DNA of 64,000 nucleotides from Pseudomonas chlororaphis subsp. chlororaphis (GCF_003945765.1 NZ_CP027712.1:3906001-3970000); one strand, 5' to 3'; shown: positions 8,988 to 21,429, numbered from the stretch's first letter. The notes: generated from the sequence alone by a model not told the origin. Made by a program: numbers and translations.

Positions 8988-9645
8988 TTTTACCGGCGAG
9001 CTGTTCGGCGAACCCGAGCTGCAACAGGCCCCGCGCACCGAACAGATCGGCCCGCAGTCCTTTGTGCTTCGCGGCTTCGCCCTGCCCTGGGTCGAGCGCC
9101 TGCTGCCGGCCCTGCGTGGCGTGCTGCGCGCCGCGCCGTTCCGGCAGATGGTCACGCCGGGCGGTTTCACCATGTCGGTCGGCTTGAGCAGTTGCGGCCA
9201 GCTGGGCTGGACCACCGACCGCAGCGGCTACCGTTACACTGCCATCGATCCGCAGAGCGGCCAGCCCTGGCCGGCGATGCCCGAGGTGTTGCGCGAACTG
9301 GCCCGGGCCGCCGCGACCCAGGCCGGCTTTGCCGGGTTCGAACCGGACGCCTGCCTGATCAATCACTATGTGCCCGGCGCCCGCATGTCCCTGCACCAGG
9401 ACAAGGACGAACGCGATTACGATGCACCGATCGTCTCCGTCTCCCTGGGCTTGCCGGCGGTGTTTCAGCTGGGTGGCGAGCGCCGCAGCGAGCGCCCGTT
9501 GCGGGTGCCGCTGCTGCATGGCGATGTGGTGGTCTGGGGCGGTGTCGACCGTCTGCGTTATCACGGCGTGCTGCCACTCAAGGAAGGCACGCACCCGCTG
9601 CTGGGCCCACGACGCATCAACCTGACCTTTCGCCGGGCCGGTTGA
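8977..9645 (+). CDS. alkB: Alpha-ketoglutarate-dependent DNA dealkylase AlkB
   Basis: 222 residues. It oxidatively demethylates 1-methyladenine and 3-methylcytosine in DNA. Iron ligands HQD (His140, Asp142) and His196 (RYHGV) are present, as is the 2OG-binding C-terminal RINLTFR. The substrate-loop region NHYVPGARMSLHQDKDE is well conserved. It overlaps the upstream 2OG oxygenase gene and precedes ada. Confidence 0.95.
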   Translation: MPSNFTGELFGEPELQQAPRTEQIGPQSFVLRGFALPWVERLLPALRGVLRAAPFRQMVTPGGFTMSVGLSSCGQLGWTTDRSGYRYTAIDPQSGQPWPAMPEVLRELARAAATQAGFAGFEPDACLINHYVPGARMSLHQDKDERDYDAPIVSVSLGLPAVFQLGGERRSERPLRVPLLHGDVVVWGGVDRLRYHGVLPLKEGTHPLLGPRRINLTFRRAG

Positions 9646-9732
9646 TCCCGCGAGAATTCAAGCGCAAGACTCGGAGTGCCAGGCACCCTGCCCTTGGTTA
9701 ATCTGAGCGACATCCGCCACCGAGTAGAGCCC

Positions 9733-10806
<1,074 letters not shown>

Positions 10807-11307
10807 ATGCCGATGTACACCGACACCGATTCCGGCCCGGTGTACACCTCGAAGTCCGTGGCGAAGCGCCGGCGGACCTGCGGGTTGTCCTCGAAGTAAG
10901 CCCAGACCAGGCCCCAGGTCTGGATCACCACGTCCGGCATCGGCCCCTTGGCGGAGAACGCCAGGTATTCGCCGCCCTGCACCTGCACCAACGGATAACC
11001 GGTGTTGCCTTCTCCCACCGCTACGCCGGCGGTGACATCGAAGTGCCCCGAGGCATCGGACTCGTAGTTGGAGTACAGGCCGTAGATGAACGAGTCCGAC
11101 TGCCGGTGACCGATGCTGTCGAACAAGCCTTCGACAAAAAACCGCTCCCACATCGGCCCGATCCGCGCGCTGTCCGCTTGTTGCTCGTCGGCATTGCAGG
11201 TGCGTACCTGCAAGCCCGAGACACAGAACGGCTGAACCTCTCGCAGTTTGACATCCATGCTTGGTACTCCTTTGTGGCGTTTATCTGGGTGACCGGCGGG
11301 CACGGTA

Positions 11308-12291
11308 TCAGCGATTCACATCCACCACCACGCGCCCGCGCAACTCGCCGGCCAACAGACGCGGCGCGGCGGCGATGGCTTCGCTGAGGCCGATCTCATG
11401 GCTGATCAACGGCAGCAGGGCCGGGTCCAGATCGCGGGTCAGGCGCTGCCAGGCCTCGATCCGCCGGGCCTTGGGTTGGGTCACGCTGTTGATCCCGGCC
11501 AGGGTCACGCCCCGCAGGATGAAGGGCGCCACCGACGCCGGGAAGTCCATGCCCTGGGCCAGCCCGCAGGCGGCCACGATGCCGTTGGCCTTGGTGCTGG
11601 CGCAGGCATTGGCCAGGGTATGGCTACCCACCGAGTCGATCACCGCCGCCCAACGCTCCTTGGCCAACGGCTTGCCCGGCGCGGACAGGCTGGCGCGGTC
11701 GATGACCTCGCTGGCGCCCAGGCGCTTGAGGTAGTCCTGCTCGGCAGTGCGCCCGGTGGACGCCACCACCCGATAACCCAGCCGGGCCAACAGGGCTATG
11801 GCAAAGCTGCCGACCCCGCCATTGGCCCCGGTGACCAGCACCTCGCCCTGGCCCGGGGTCAGGCCATGGCGCTCCAGCGCCAGGATACTGAGCATCGCCG
11901 TATACCCCGCCGTGCCGATGGCCATGGCCTCGGCCGCGCTGAACGCCTGGGGCAAGGGAATCAGCCAGTCGCCGTCCAGCCGTGCCTTCTGCGCCAGGCC
12001 GCCCCAATGTCCTTCGCCCACACCCCAACCGTTGAGCAGCACCGAGTCGCCGGGCTGATAGTCCGGGTGGCTGCTGGACTCGACAATGCCTGCCAGATCG
12101 ATCCCCGGCACCATGGGAAACTTGCGCACCACCGGGCTGCTGCCGGTGATGGCCAGGCCATCCTTGAAGTTCAGGGTGCTGTAGGCCACCCGCACCGTCA
12201 CATTGCCCTCGGGCAACTGCTCTTCGTCAATCTCGCGCAGCGCCGCGCGATAACCGGCGTCGTCTTTCTCGATCAAAATACCCTTGAACAT
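11308..12291 (-). CDS. acuI: Acrylyl-CoA reductase / YhdH-type zinc-independent MDR oxidoreductase
   Basis: 327 residues from the ATG at 12291 (GGGAGG upstream). It is a medium-chain dehydrogenase/reductase with NADPH site VTGANGGVGSFAIALLARLG and the family signature NFKDGLAITGSSPV near the N-terminus. No structural-zinc cysteine cluster is seen. AcuI/YhdH enzymes reduce acrylyl-CoA to propionyl-CoA. The symbol is by similarity only, as acrylate-specific neighbours are absent. Confidence 0.8.
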   Translation of the reverse strand: MFKGILIEKDDAGYRAALREIDEEQLPEGNVTVRVAYSTLNFKDGLAITGSSPVVRKFPMVPGIDLAGIVESSSHPDYQPGDSVLLNGWGVGEGHWGGLAQKARLDGDWLIPLPQAFSAAEAMAIGTAGYTAMLSILALERHGLTPGQGEVLVTGANGGVGSFAIALLARLGYRVVASTGRTAEQDYLKRLGASEVIDRASLSAPGKPLAKERWAAVIDSVGSHTLANACASTKANGIVAACGLAQGMDFPASVAPFILRGVTLAGINSVTQPKARRIEAWQRLTRDLDPALLPLISHEIGLSEAIAAAPRLLAGELRGRVVVDVNR

Positions 12292-12527
12292 CACTGCCTC
12301 CCGATAGACCCATGGCCGGGCCGTGAACTTGAGTTTCAGGTTACAAAGTCGCCACCTTCCCAGCCCGGACGGGAAAAATCCACGCTCTTTTCGTCGTAGG
12401 CCGCCCACGCCCCGCTCCTGCAAGTGATCGTGCCACCCCAGCCAAAGTCGACTGGCCTTGATTGCCTGTCTCCTGATACAAACCCCGGGTTGCCGTCCTT
12501 ATCTCTTGACGTCGGAGCATCATTCAC

Positions 12528-14557
<2,030 letters not shown>

Positions 14558-15238
14558 ATGCCGCTATCGAGTGCCGACTTTTCCGCCATCTGGCTGACCC
14601 TGCAACTGGCGTCGCTGACGACCCTGATCCTGCTGATCGTCGGTACGCCGATTGCGTTATGGCTGTCGCGCACGCGCTCGTGGCTGCGGGGGCCGATCGG
14701 CGCCATCGTCGCCCTGCCCCTGGTCCTGCCGCCGACGGTGATCGGCTTTTACCTGCTGCTCGCCCTCGGCCCCAACGGCTCCATCGGCCAGCTCACCCAG
14801 GCCCTCGGCCTGGGCACCCTGACCTTCAGTTTCAGCGGCCTGGTGATCGGCTCGGTGATCTATTCCATGCCCTTTGTCGTGCAGCCGCTGCAGAACGCCT
14901 TTACCGCGATCGGCAGCCGTCCGCTGGAAGTGGCGGCGACCTTGCGCGCCAATCCCTGGGACACCTTCTTCAGCGTAATCCTGCCACTGGCCAGGCCGGG
15001 GTTCATTACCGCGGCCATTCTCGGGTTCGCCCACACCGTCGGCGAGTTCGGCGTGGTGCTGATGATCGGCGGCAATATTCCCGAGAAAACCCGGGTGGTC
15101 TCGGTGCAGATCTACGACCATGTCGAAGCCCTGGAATACGCCCAGGCCCACTGGCTGGCCGGTGCCATGCTGGTGTTCTCGTTCCTGGTGTTGCTGGCGC
15201 TGTACTCCAGCCGCAAAACCCGCGCTGGCTGGAGTTGA
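14558..15238 (+). CDS. modB: Molybdate ABC transporter permease
   Basis: 226 residues with about five to six membrane segments. The EAA cytoplasmic loop is [20 protein letters not shown]. The start is an ATG immediately after the modA stop, so translation is coupled. It forms the inner-membrane channel with ModC. Confidence 0.95.
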   Translation: MPLSSADFSAIWLTLQLASLTTLILLIVGTPIALWLSRTRSWLRGPIGAIVALPLVLPPTVIGFYLLLALGPNGSIGQLTQALGLGTLTFSFSGLVIGSVIYSMPFVVQPLQNAFTAIGSRPLEVAATLRANPWDTFFSVILPLARPGFITAAILGFAHTVGEFGVVLMIGGNIPEKTRVVSVQIYDHVEALEYAQAHWLAGAMLVFSFLVLLALYSSRKTRAGWS

Positions 15239-15241
15239 ATC

Positions 15242-16330
15242 GTGAGTGCATCGATCCATGTGCGCCTCAAGCGCACCTATAAAGATTTCAGCCTCGACCT
15301 CGACCTGGAGTTGCCGGGCCGTGGCGTCACCGCGTTGTACGGGCACTCCGGCTCCGGCAAGACCACCTGCCTGCGCTGCATCGCCGGCCTGGAACAGGCC
15401 GAACAGGGCCTGGTGCGGATCAACGACGAAGTCTGGCAGGACAGCCAGCGCCAACTGTTCGTGGCGCCGCACAAACGCTCCCTGGGTTATGTGTTCCAGG
15501 AAGCCAGCCTGTTCGCCCACCTGTCGGTACAGGCCAACCTGGAGTTCGGTCTCAAACGCATTCCGCGCGCGCAGCGTCGTGTGGACATGGCCCAGGCCAC
15601 CGAGTTGCTGGGCATCGGCCATCTGCTGCGGCGCCACCCGCACAACCTGTCCGGCGGCGAACGCCAGCGTGTCGGCATTGCCCGCGCGCTGCTCACCAGC
15701 CCGCGGCTGCTGCTGATGGACGAACCCTTGGCGGCCCTCGACAGCAAACGCAAAGGCGAGATCCTGCCGTACCTCGAACGCCTGCATGACGAGCTGGAAA
15801 TCCCGGTGCTGTACGTCAGCCACTCGCAGGATGAAGTGGCGCGCCTGGCCGACCATATCGTCCTGCTGGAAAACGGCCGCGCCCTGGCCAGCGGGCCGAT
15901 CGGCGAAACCCTGGCCCGTCTCGACCTGCCCCTGGCCCTGGGTGACGACGCCGGGGTGGTGATCGAAGGCCAGGTCAGCCACTACGACAGCGGTTACCAG
16001 TTGCTCGCCCTGCAACTGCCCGGCAGCCAGCTGCGGGTGCGGGTCGCCCATGCGCCGATGGCCATCGGCAAGCACTTGCGCTTCAAGGTCCAGGCGCGGG
16101 ACGTCAGCCTCAGCCTGCAAGCGGGCGAGCACAGCAGCATCCTCAACCGCCTGCCGGTGACGGTCAGCGGCGAAATCCCCGCCGACAACACCGCGCATGT
16201 CCTGGTGCGCCTGGATGTCGCCGGCAACCCGCTGCTGGCACGGATCACCCGCTACTCCCGCGACCAGCTGGAACTGCATCCGGGCCAGCAACTCTGGGCG
16301 CAGATCAAGGCGGTGGCCGTGCTCGCCTGA
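15242..16330 (+). CDS. modC: Molybdate ABC transporter ATPase
   Basis: 362 residues from a GTG three bases after modB. Walker [10 protein letters not shown], signature [10 protein letters not shown], Walker [10 protein letters not shown] and the switch His in VSHSQDE are all present. The C-terminal 130 residues form the Mop/TOBE molybdate-binding domain used for trans-inhibition in this family. Confidence 0.95.
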   Translation: MSASIHVRLKRTYKDFSLDLDLELPGRGVTALYGHSGSGKTTCLRCIAGLEQAEQGLVRINDEVWQDSQRQLFVAPHKRSLGYVFQEASLFAHLSVQANLEFGLKRIPRAQRRVDMAQATELLGIGHLLRRHPHNLSGGERQRVGIARALLTSPRLLLMDEPLAALDSKRKGEILPYLERLHDELEIPVLYVSHSQDEVARLADHIVLLENGRALASGPIGETLARLDLPLALGDDAGVVIEGQVSHYDSGYQLLALQLPGSQLRVRVAHAPMAIGKHLRFKVQARDVSLSLQAGEHSSILNRLPVTVSGEIPADNTAHVLVRLDVAGNPLLARITRYSRDQLELHPGQQLWAQIKAVAVLA

Positions 16331-16346
16331 GCCGGGCGCAACCGTT

Positions 16347-16413
16347 TCTCGCGAGCAAGCTCGCTCCTACAAGGGCGAGCATTGGATCTGTAGGAGCGAG
16401 CTGGCTCGCGATA
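16347..16413. repeat. REP doublet (REPIN-like)
   Basis: Two inverted copies of the Pseudomonas REP core (TCGCGAGCAAGCTCGCTCCT at 16349-16368 and its reverse form at 16391-16411), separated by about 20 bp, downstream of modC. Such pairs are mobilised by RAYT transposases elsewhere in the genome. Confidence 0.85.
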
Positions 16414-16578
16414 GCCGCGCCGCGGGTTGTCATCCGGCCCACCCGCGCGTTAGGCTAGCCGCCCTTCCCCGTCACCGGACGATTGCCGACGTGAACAACT
16501 AAGCCTTCCAGAAATGTATTCGCGACAAGCCGCCTTGCAGCGCTTGTTGGCCTTTTTCGACATTTTCCGGAGGTGCTG

Positions 16579-18219
16579 ATGACTCACGTCACACGGCTGC
16601 CTGCGCTGGTTTCCCTGAACCAGCTGACCTTCCAGTTCGCCCATGGCGAAACCCTGTTCGATTCGCTCGACCTGACATTCGATGCCTTGCCCACCGGCAT
16701 AGTCGGGCGCAATGGCACCGGCAAGAGCGTGCTCGCGCGCCTGATCGCCGGCGAACTTTCACCGTCCTCGGGCAGCGTCACGCGCTTCGCCCGCGTGGCC
16801 TATGTCGCCCAGGAGCATCTGGCGCAGGAGGGCCAGAGCGTCGCCCAGGTCGCCGGTATCGCTGAGGCCCTGGCCGCCCTCGGGCGCCTCGCCGCGGGCC
16901 AGGCCTCGATGGCCGACCTGGCGCAAGTAGACGAGCGCTGGGACCTTGGCGAACGCCTGCGCCGCCTGCTGGACGAGGCCGGTCTCGACAGGGTCGGCCC
17001 CGACGATCCGGCCGCCAGCCTCAGCGGTGGGCAACGGGCGCGTATCGCGGTGATCGGCGCCCTGCTCAGCGATGCCCAGCTGCTGATACTCGACGAACCG
17101 AGCAACCACCTCGACGAGCCCGGTCGCCAGTGGCTGCTGGCGCAGCTTCGGCAGTGGCGCGGCGGACTGCTGCTGATCAGCCATGACCGCCAGCTGCTGG
17201 CGCAGATGCAGCGCATCGTCGAACTCACGCCCCAGGGCGCGCGAATCTGCGGCGGCAACTACGCGGCGTTCCGCGCCCAGCGCGAAGCCGAGCACGGCGC
17301 CGCGCGGGCCGCCCTGGAACACGCCCGAACCGAACGCAGTCGCGAACAAAAGCGCCTGCAGCGCGAGCACGACACTATCCAGCGCCACGCCGCCGGCGCC
17401 CGACGTTATGCCGACACTGCCAACATCGCCAGCTTTGAACGGATGAAGATAAAAGGCGCCGCCCGGGACATCATGGGCCATGTGCGCAACCGCCAGCAGG
17501 GCCACAAGAACAACCTCGATCAGCAGGTCCGCGACGCCTATGCGCGGCTGGTGCCGCAGGCGCCAACCCTGGTGACGCTGCCCGGCACCGCGGTGCCCCA
17601 GGGGCAACAGGTGTTCTGCCTGACCCGAGCGCAATTGCCCTGGCTGCCGCCCGAGGCCGCTGCCAGCTACCTCGACCTGACCGTCACCGGGCCCATGCGC
17701 ATCGCAGTCAGCGGGCCCAACGGCTGCGGAAAATCCACCCTGCTGAAGATGCTGGCCGGCGAGATCCAGCCCTTGAGCGGCCAATGCGAAGTGCGGCTGG
17801 CCAGCGCTTGCCTTGACCAGCGCCTGTCGCTGCTCGATCCCGAGCGTTCGATCCTCGAACACCTGGGAGCCCTCGACCGGCCACTGCAGGAAGGCCTGCT
17901 GCGCAGCCGCCTGGCCTGGCTGCAACTCGACGCCCAGCGCGTGACCCAGCCCTGTGGCCGGCTCAGCGGCGGCGAACGGCTCAAAGCCGCGCTGGCGATT
18001 GCCCTGTGGCGCGACACACCGGCCAAGCTGTTGCTCCTGGATGAGCCGACCAACCACCTGGACCTGGAATCGGTGGAAGCCTTCGAAAGCGCCCTGCGCG
18101 ATTTCCCCGGCGCGATGCTGGTGGTGTCCCACGACCGCGAGTTCCTCGCCGCCATGGCGCCCAGCCACCGGCTGCAATGGACGGCAGCCGGCTGGAGACT
18201 GGACGAGGAAAACCAATGA
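16579..18219 (+). CDS. ABC-F family ATPase
   Basis: 546 residues from the ATG at 16579 (CCGGAGG site). Two nucleotide-binding domains with Walker A GRNGTGKS and GPNGCGKS, signatures LSGGQRAR and LSGGERLK and Walker B LLILDEPSNHLD and LLLLDEPTNHLD. A charged linker joins them. No membrane segments. ABC-F proteins act on the ribosome to resolve stalls or confer drug protection. It is not clearly one of the named E. coli paralogues. Confidence 0.88.
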   Translation: MTHVTRLPALVSLNQLTFQFAHGETLFDSLDLTFDALPTGIVGRNGTGKSVLARLIAGELSPSSGSVTRFARVAYVAQEHLAQEGQSVAQVAGIAEALAALGRLAAGQASMADLAQVDERWDLGERLRRLLDEAGLDRVGPDDPAASLSGGQRARIAVIGALLSDAQLLILDEPSNHLDEPGRQWLLAQLRQWRGGLLLISHDRQLLAQMQRIVELTPQGARICGGNYAAFRAQREAEHGAARAALEHARTERSREQKRLQREHDTIQRHAAGARRYADTANIASFERMKIKGAARDIMGHVRNRQQGHKNNLDQQVRDAYARLVPQAPTLVTLPGTAVPQGQQVFCLTRAQLPWLPPEAAASYLDLTVTGPMRIAVSGPNGCGKSTLLKMLAGEIQPLSGQCEVRLASACLDQRLSLLDPERSILEHLGALDRPLQEGLLRSRLAWLQLDAQRVTQPCGRLSGGERLKAALAIALWRDTPAKLLLLDEPTNHLDLESVEAFESALRDFPGAMLVVSHDREFLAAMAPSHRLQWTAAGWRLDEENQ

Positions 18220-18289
18220 ACAGGCTTTTGCACGAATTTCAAAGTTGCTTCTATAGTTGCTCTGAGCAGCTATCAACCAGGGAAGCGCC

Positions 18290-18499
18290 ATGGAAGACAT
18301 TTTTGTCGTAAAGCGCTGCAACAAGATCATCATCCAGGGGCGACGCGCCGGGGAAGCCGCCCACGGCGCGCCGATCGCCGCCCACTGGTACCGCATCGCC
18401 GACACCCGCACCGACGGCTTCATCGGCGATGGCTACGACCTGGAAGAGGACGCCGTGCGCGAGTGCCGCCGGCTCAATGCCGCCAGCTGCCGCGCCTGA
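18290..18499 (+). CDS. Small hypothetical protein
   Basis: 69 residues starting MEDIFVVKRCNKIIIQGRRA after an AGGGAAG site. Soluble alpha/beta, with HWYRIADTRTDGFIGDGYDL in the middle. Codon use fits the genome. Function unknown. A sRNA-like unit starts 41 bp downstream. Confidence 0.65.
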   Translation: MEDIFVVKRCNKIIIQGRRAGEAAHGAPIAAHWYRIADTRTDGFIGDGYDLEEDAVRECRRLNAASCRA

Positions 18500-18539
18500 A
18501 ACCGTGGACAACCGGGGGCTGCGGCCACTCGCCGGCAAT

Positions 18540-18643
18540 GATGAAATTTCTTTCACTGTGAACCCGCCAAGGCTTCGCTAAAGTGGCTCACGCTTATTGA
18601 AGACTCCCGACTGGCCCACCGCTCCCCCGGTGGGTCTTTTTTA
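18540..18643 (+). ncRNA. Candidate small RNA unit 1 (paired with 20996-21088)
   Basis: The first 22 bases (18540-18561, containing GAAATTTC and TTTCACTGTGA) are identical to 20996-21017. Both are followed by a -10-like hexamer at the same distance (TAAAGT at 18579; TAGATT in the other) and, about 50 bases on, by a strong terminator with C-rich loop and T-run (18613-18642 here). The shared block could be a promoter or operator driving a short transcript of about 55 nt. No ORF accounts for it. The identity is seen; that it is an RNA gene is inferred. Confidence 0.5.
18613..18642 (+). terminator. Terminator of sRNA-like unit 1
   Basis: Stem GGCCCACC/GGTGGGTC with a CTCCCC-type loop, then TTTTTT. 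Confidence 0.85.
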
Positions 18644-18691
18644 TGGACGATCGCCAAGGGCCGGGCGGCGCTCTGGCAGAGCATGCCAGGC

Positions 18692-18720
18692 ATAAAAAAG
18701 CCCCGCACACGGGCGGGGCT
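18692..18720 (-). terminator. Terminator of the ybjQ-like gene
   Basis: AGCCCCGC/GCGGGGCT stem, followed on the minus strand by TTTTTTAT. Confidence 0.85.
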
Positions 18721-18742
18721 GCGCGATGCGGGTAGCCGTCGC

Positions 18743-19063
18743 TTACTTGAGCCTGACAGCGGTGCCGGTGACAAACACCACCACCATGCCGCCACGGCCG
18801 CTGGGCATGCTGATCTCGTAGTCCAGGCCGAGCACCGCATCCGCGCGCAGATCGCGGGCGCGCTCCTTGATCTCGTCGGTCGCCTGCACCCGGGCTTCTT
18901 TCAGCGCCCGCTCCAGGGTCTGGGAACGCCCACCGAAAAAATCGCGCATCCCGGCGAAGACATCCCGCACGACGTTGATCCCCTGCACGGACTCGGCGCT
19001 CACGATATCCAGGTACTCGGCGATCTCTCGCCCCGCGATCGCGTGGGTGGTAGTGATAATCAC
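18743..19063 (-). CDS. YbjQ (DUF74) family protein
   Basis: 106 residues from a GTG at 19063 with AAAGGAG upstream. The start MIITTTHAIAGREIAEYLDI and the central RDFFGGRSQTLERAL with the final GRGGMVVVFVTGTAV match the YbjQ/heavy-metal-binding-like fold, which forms pentamers. Function in the cell is not established for the family. Single gene with its own terminator. Confidence 0.85.
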   Translation of the reverse strand: MIITTTHAIAGREIAEYLDIVSAESVQGINVVRDVFAGMRDFFGGRSQTLERALKEARVQATDEIKERARDLRADAVLGLDYEISMPSGRGGMVVVFVTGTAVRLK

Positions 19064-19273
19064 GGCATTCTCCTTTGACCGGCGCGACCCTGCCCTGAAC
19101 CCGGGCGGGGTCGCAAAAAAACGCGATGGTAACAGACCCTCCGCGGGTGGCGATGTGGAGCATGCCGGACGCGGTTGCCGCAGCAGCCTGCAAGGCGATG
19201 CCAAGGGCGAGCCTGTCCGTGATTAAATCCGCCAGCGGATAACCGCAGATCCTTTCCCACCTGGAGTATTCAC

Positions 19274-19600
19274 ATGGATGTCATTCAGTCGCGAGCCCCC
19301 GAACAATGCGCAGGCATGGAGGATATCCGTCGCGAGATCGATCGCCTCGACCAGGCGGTCATCAAGCTGCTGGGCGAACGTTTCCGGTACGTCTTGGCCG
19401 CGTCGAAATTCAAGACCTCGGAAACCGCCGTGCGCGCGCCCGAGCGCTTTCGCGCCATGCTCCTGCAACGTCGGGAATGGGCCCAGGCCGAGGGCCTGAG
19501 CGCCGACGCCATCGAAAAGCTCTACAGCGACCTGGTGCAACACTTCATCGCCGAGGAGCTCAAGGGCTGGAAATCCGCCCAGGCCCAGTCGCCGGCCTGA
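19274..19600 (+). CDS. Isochorismate-pyruvate lyase / chorismate mutase (PchB-like)
   Basis: 108 residues, an AroQ-class all-helical domain. DIRREIDRLDQAVIKLLGER and AASKFKTSE, APERFRAMLLQRREWA and LVQHFIAEELK align with PchB of P. aeruginosa from memory. PchB makes salicylate from isochorismate. No isochorismate synthase or siderophore gene is nearby, so whether it makes salicylate or acts as chorismate mutase is open. The ribosome site GGAG supports the start. Confidence 0.8.
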   Translation: MDVIQSRAPEQCAGMEDIRREIDRLDQAVIKLLGERFRYVLAASKFKTSETAVRAPERFRAMLLQRREWAQAEGLSADAIEKLYSDLVQHFIAEELKGWKSAQAQSPA

Positions 19601-19604
19601 GGGC

Positions 19605-19648
19605 AAAAGAAAACCCGACAGCCAGAAAACAAGCCAGGCTGCCGGGCA
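19605..19648 (-). terminator. Terminator of the 19664-19864 gene
   Basis: On the minus strand CCCGGCAGCC and GGCTGTCGGG arms close a loop, followed by TTTTCTTTT. Confidence 0.65.
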
Positions 19649-19663
19649 GGGTCGTGGATGGGG

Positions 19664-19864
19664 TTATCGGGTATTGGCCCCTCGCGCAGCCTTCTTGGCC
19701 TTCGCCTTGTAGGCCGGCAAGGCTGCCGCGTAGGCCAGGGCCTCCTCCCGGGTGCCAAAGGAACCAAGACGGTCGCCCTTGGTGCAGACCCGCCAGGGGC
19801 CGCTGTTGACGCTGACCACGTCATAGCCGTTCATGTACATCTTGTTCAGCATTGGAACGCTCAT
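19664..19864 (-). CDS. Small DUF2188-like protein
   Basis: 66 residues from the ATG at 19864 (GGGAGG site). The core NGYDVVSVNSGPWRVCTKGD, then GSFGTREEALAYAAALP and a Lys/Ala-rich tail fits the DUF2188-type fold of short beta strands plus helix. Function unknown. Confidence 0.7.
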   Translation of the reverse strand: MSVPMLNKMYMNGYDVVSVNSGPWRVCTKGDRLGSFGTREEALAYAAALPAYKAKAKKAARGANTR

Positions 19865-19979
19865 AATCGCCTCCCTTTCGGTAGAGATCGGCCGAGGTTG
19901 TCGCGAACACCTTACACCCGGTCCGCGCGGGTGGGGGGTTCCATCCATCGCCACCGGGCGGGAACGCGCTGCCGGTATT

Positions 19980-20183
19980 TCACTTGGGCTTCAGGTTTCC
20001 CAGAGGGTCATACGCCCGGGACTTGGGTTCTTTCTCCGGCCTGTTGTCCCTGGGCGCTTTCGCCGGACCTATGGGGTCCACCTGCGGATCGGCCAGATCC
20101 GGAGAGTCAGGGTCGAAGCCCAATTCGTCCTTGCCGGAAGCGTGCTCGGATGAACGCGGGCCCGTTGACCTGTTCGTACTCAT
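19980..20183 (-). CDS. Small hydrophilic disordered protein
   Basis: 67 residues with GGGAGG upstream. Rich in Asp, Pro, Ser and Lys and predicted to be disordered. Its composition resembles a small Pseudomonas-restricted family (possibly DUF6021; this name is uncertain recall). No function can be inferred. Confidence 0.65.
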   Translation of the reverse strand: MSTNRSTGPRSSEHASGKDELGFDPDSPDLADPQVDPIGPAKAPRDNRPEKEPKSRAYDPLGNLKPK

Positions 20184-20587
20184 GGATACCTCCCGACCAC
20201 GATGGAATGTCTTTCAATGAGAGGGCCATTCTCATGCAGGGTGCAAAACAGCTGACGAATGGTAATCGATCAAACAGCGTTTTCTGCCGTGCTTATGGCG
20301 TTTTGGCAGGTCTGCCAGAGCCGAATCATCAGCCGCGTTATCAGCCCGTACCCAGGCCTGCGTTTCGTCGCCCTGTCGTTGCTAGGGCCATAGCGCAAGC
20401 GCACACTGGCTGCAGCTGACGGATCAGCTCCCCCTCTGCAAAAAGCCCGCCCATGCGGGCTTTTTGTCTATCCGCCCTCCCCGCGTCCCGTCCTTTGCGA
20501 ATACGACCCGCTGCCCTCGTCGTTCGGCTTTACTTCAACTGATGCACCAGGCGTCTCTTCATGACACTTACCATCGGGAGCCCTGCC
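20184..20587. other. Non-coding stretch with an orphan bidirectional terminator
   Basis: 404 bp between the divergent gene at 19980 and osmE. No protein-like ORF. It ends in a strong hairpin (20439-20466) that no annotated gene needs, so a short RNA on the plus strand starting around 20230-20350 is possible. Confidence 0.4.
20439..20466. terminator. Orphan terminator
   Basis: AAAAAGCCCGC, four bases, GCGGGCTTTTT: works on both strands. No gene ends into it within 800 bp on the plus strand. Confidence 0.8.
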
Positions 20588-20947
20588 ATGAACAAAACAC
20601 TTATCGTCATGACCGCTCTGCTGTCAGCCGTCGCCGGTTGCACCAGCGACGCTCATGTCTACCGCAATCAGCCGCTGGTGGCGAAGGTCGAGACCGGCAT
20701 GACCCAGGAACAAGTCCGGCAGATCGGCGGCGAACCTGTGGCCGTCACCCCTCGCACCGTGGAACTCGGCACCTGCTTCGACTATGTGTTGACCCAGGCC
20801 GACCATAAACAGCCGTTCAATGTCAGCTTCGACGGCAATGGCAAAGTCGATCACAAAAGCTTCCTCACCTGCGCCGAATGGAGCCACGCCCAGCAGAAAG
20901 CCAGGGCTCCAGGCAGCGGCACGGGAGGCATGGGTGGCGGCTATTGA
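20588..20947 (+). CDS. osmE: OsmE-like outer-membrane lipoprotein (SmpA/OmlA fold)
   Basis: 119 residues from the ATG at 20588 (GGGAG). The lipobox is VAGC. The mature part TGMTQEQVRQIGGEP is the SmpA/BamE-like motif, and LGTCFDYVL with SFLTCAEW carries the two Cys typical of OsmE. OsmE is osmotically induced in E. coli. A Gly-rich tail GSGTGGMGGGY is extra. The gene sits between an orphan terminator and sRNA-like unit 2. Confidence 0.75.
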   Translation: MNKTLIVMTALLSAVAGCTSDAHVYRNQPLVAKVETGMTQEQVRQIGGEPVAVTPRTVELGTCFDYVLTQADHKQPFNVSFDGNGKVDHKSFLTCAEWSHAQQKARAPGSGTGGMGGGY

Positions 20948-20995
20948 GCTGCGCTGGCCAGAATTGGCGGCGATAGCGGGTGGGCGGCATGACCA

Positions 20996-21088
20996 GATGA
21001 AATTTCTTTCACTGTGAGCCGAGCGCCAGGCGGGTAGATTCCACCCTGCTCATTCAACTATTGGCCCGCTCCCCGCGGGCTTTTTTTT
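20996..21088 (+). ncRNA. Candidate small RNA unit 2 (paired with 18540-18643)
   Basis: Begins with the 22-base block shared exactly with 18540-18561, continues with unrelated sequence including TAGATT at the same offset as TAAAGT in unit 1, and ends in the terminator GCCCGC-TCCCC-GCGGGC plus eight T (21064-21088). It starts 49 bp after osmE, so it could alternatively be the osmE 3' end. The repeated head makes an independent transcript more likely. Confidence 0.5.
21064..21088 (+). terminator. Terminator of sRNA-like unit 2
   Basis: GCCCGC/GCGGGC stem with CCC loop and a run of eight T. Confidence 0.85.
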
Positions 21089-21429
21089 GCCTTGCAGGAG
21101 CCCCTTGAGGAAGGAGCCAAAGTGGCTTCGAGTGGCGGGAAGGCCCGCCGAAGGCAAACTCCAGGCAAAAAAAAGCCCAAGTAGCTGATGGACACTTGGG
21201 GCTAAAAATGCATAAACCGTGGTAGGTGAACGCGGGGCTATCTTAACGTCCCGAAGAACATGTAACAATATATTTTGAGGTTATTTTTACCCTAAATATT
21301 TTCTAAGCCCTTAAATAACCACATGTTTTTTCTGGCAATGGCCGATTCGTCACCTTGTTGGCGCCAGCAAAAAAGCGCCACCGCCCTTCTTTTCACATGA
21401 CTACGCCTGCGTGAACCGCTTGCCCGCCA
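21089..21429. other. AT-rich intergenic region with a minus-strand hairpin
   Basis: 341 bp. At 21172-21203 AGCCCAAGT/ACTTGGGGCT arms followed on the minus strand by a T-run form a terminator-like hairpin, presumably for the gene at 21430. The part 21240-21330 is markedly AT-rich for this genome, with GGTTATTT/AAATAACC arms. No gene seen. Confidence 0.5.

Noticed and set aside
14657..16291. 544-codon minus-strand frame
   Set aside because: Antisense shadow of modB/modC.
18553..18840. Minus-strand 95-codon gene overlapping the sRNA-like unit
   Set aside because: Runs through two terminators and overlaps the ybjQ-like gene end in another frame.
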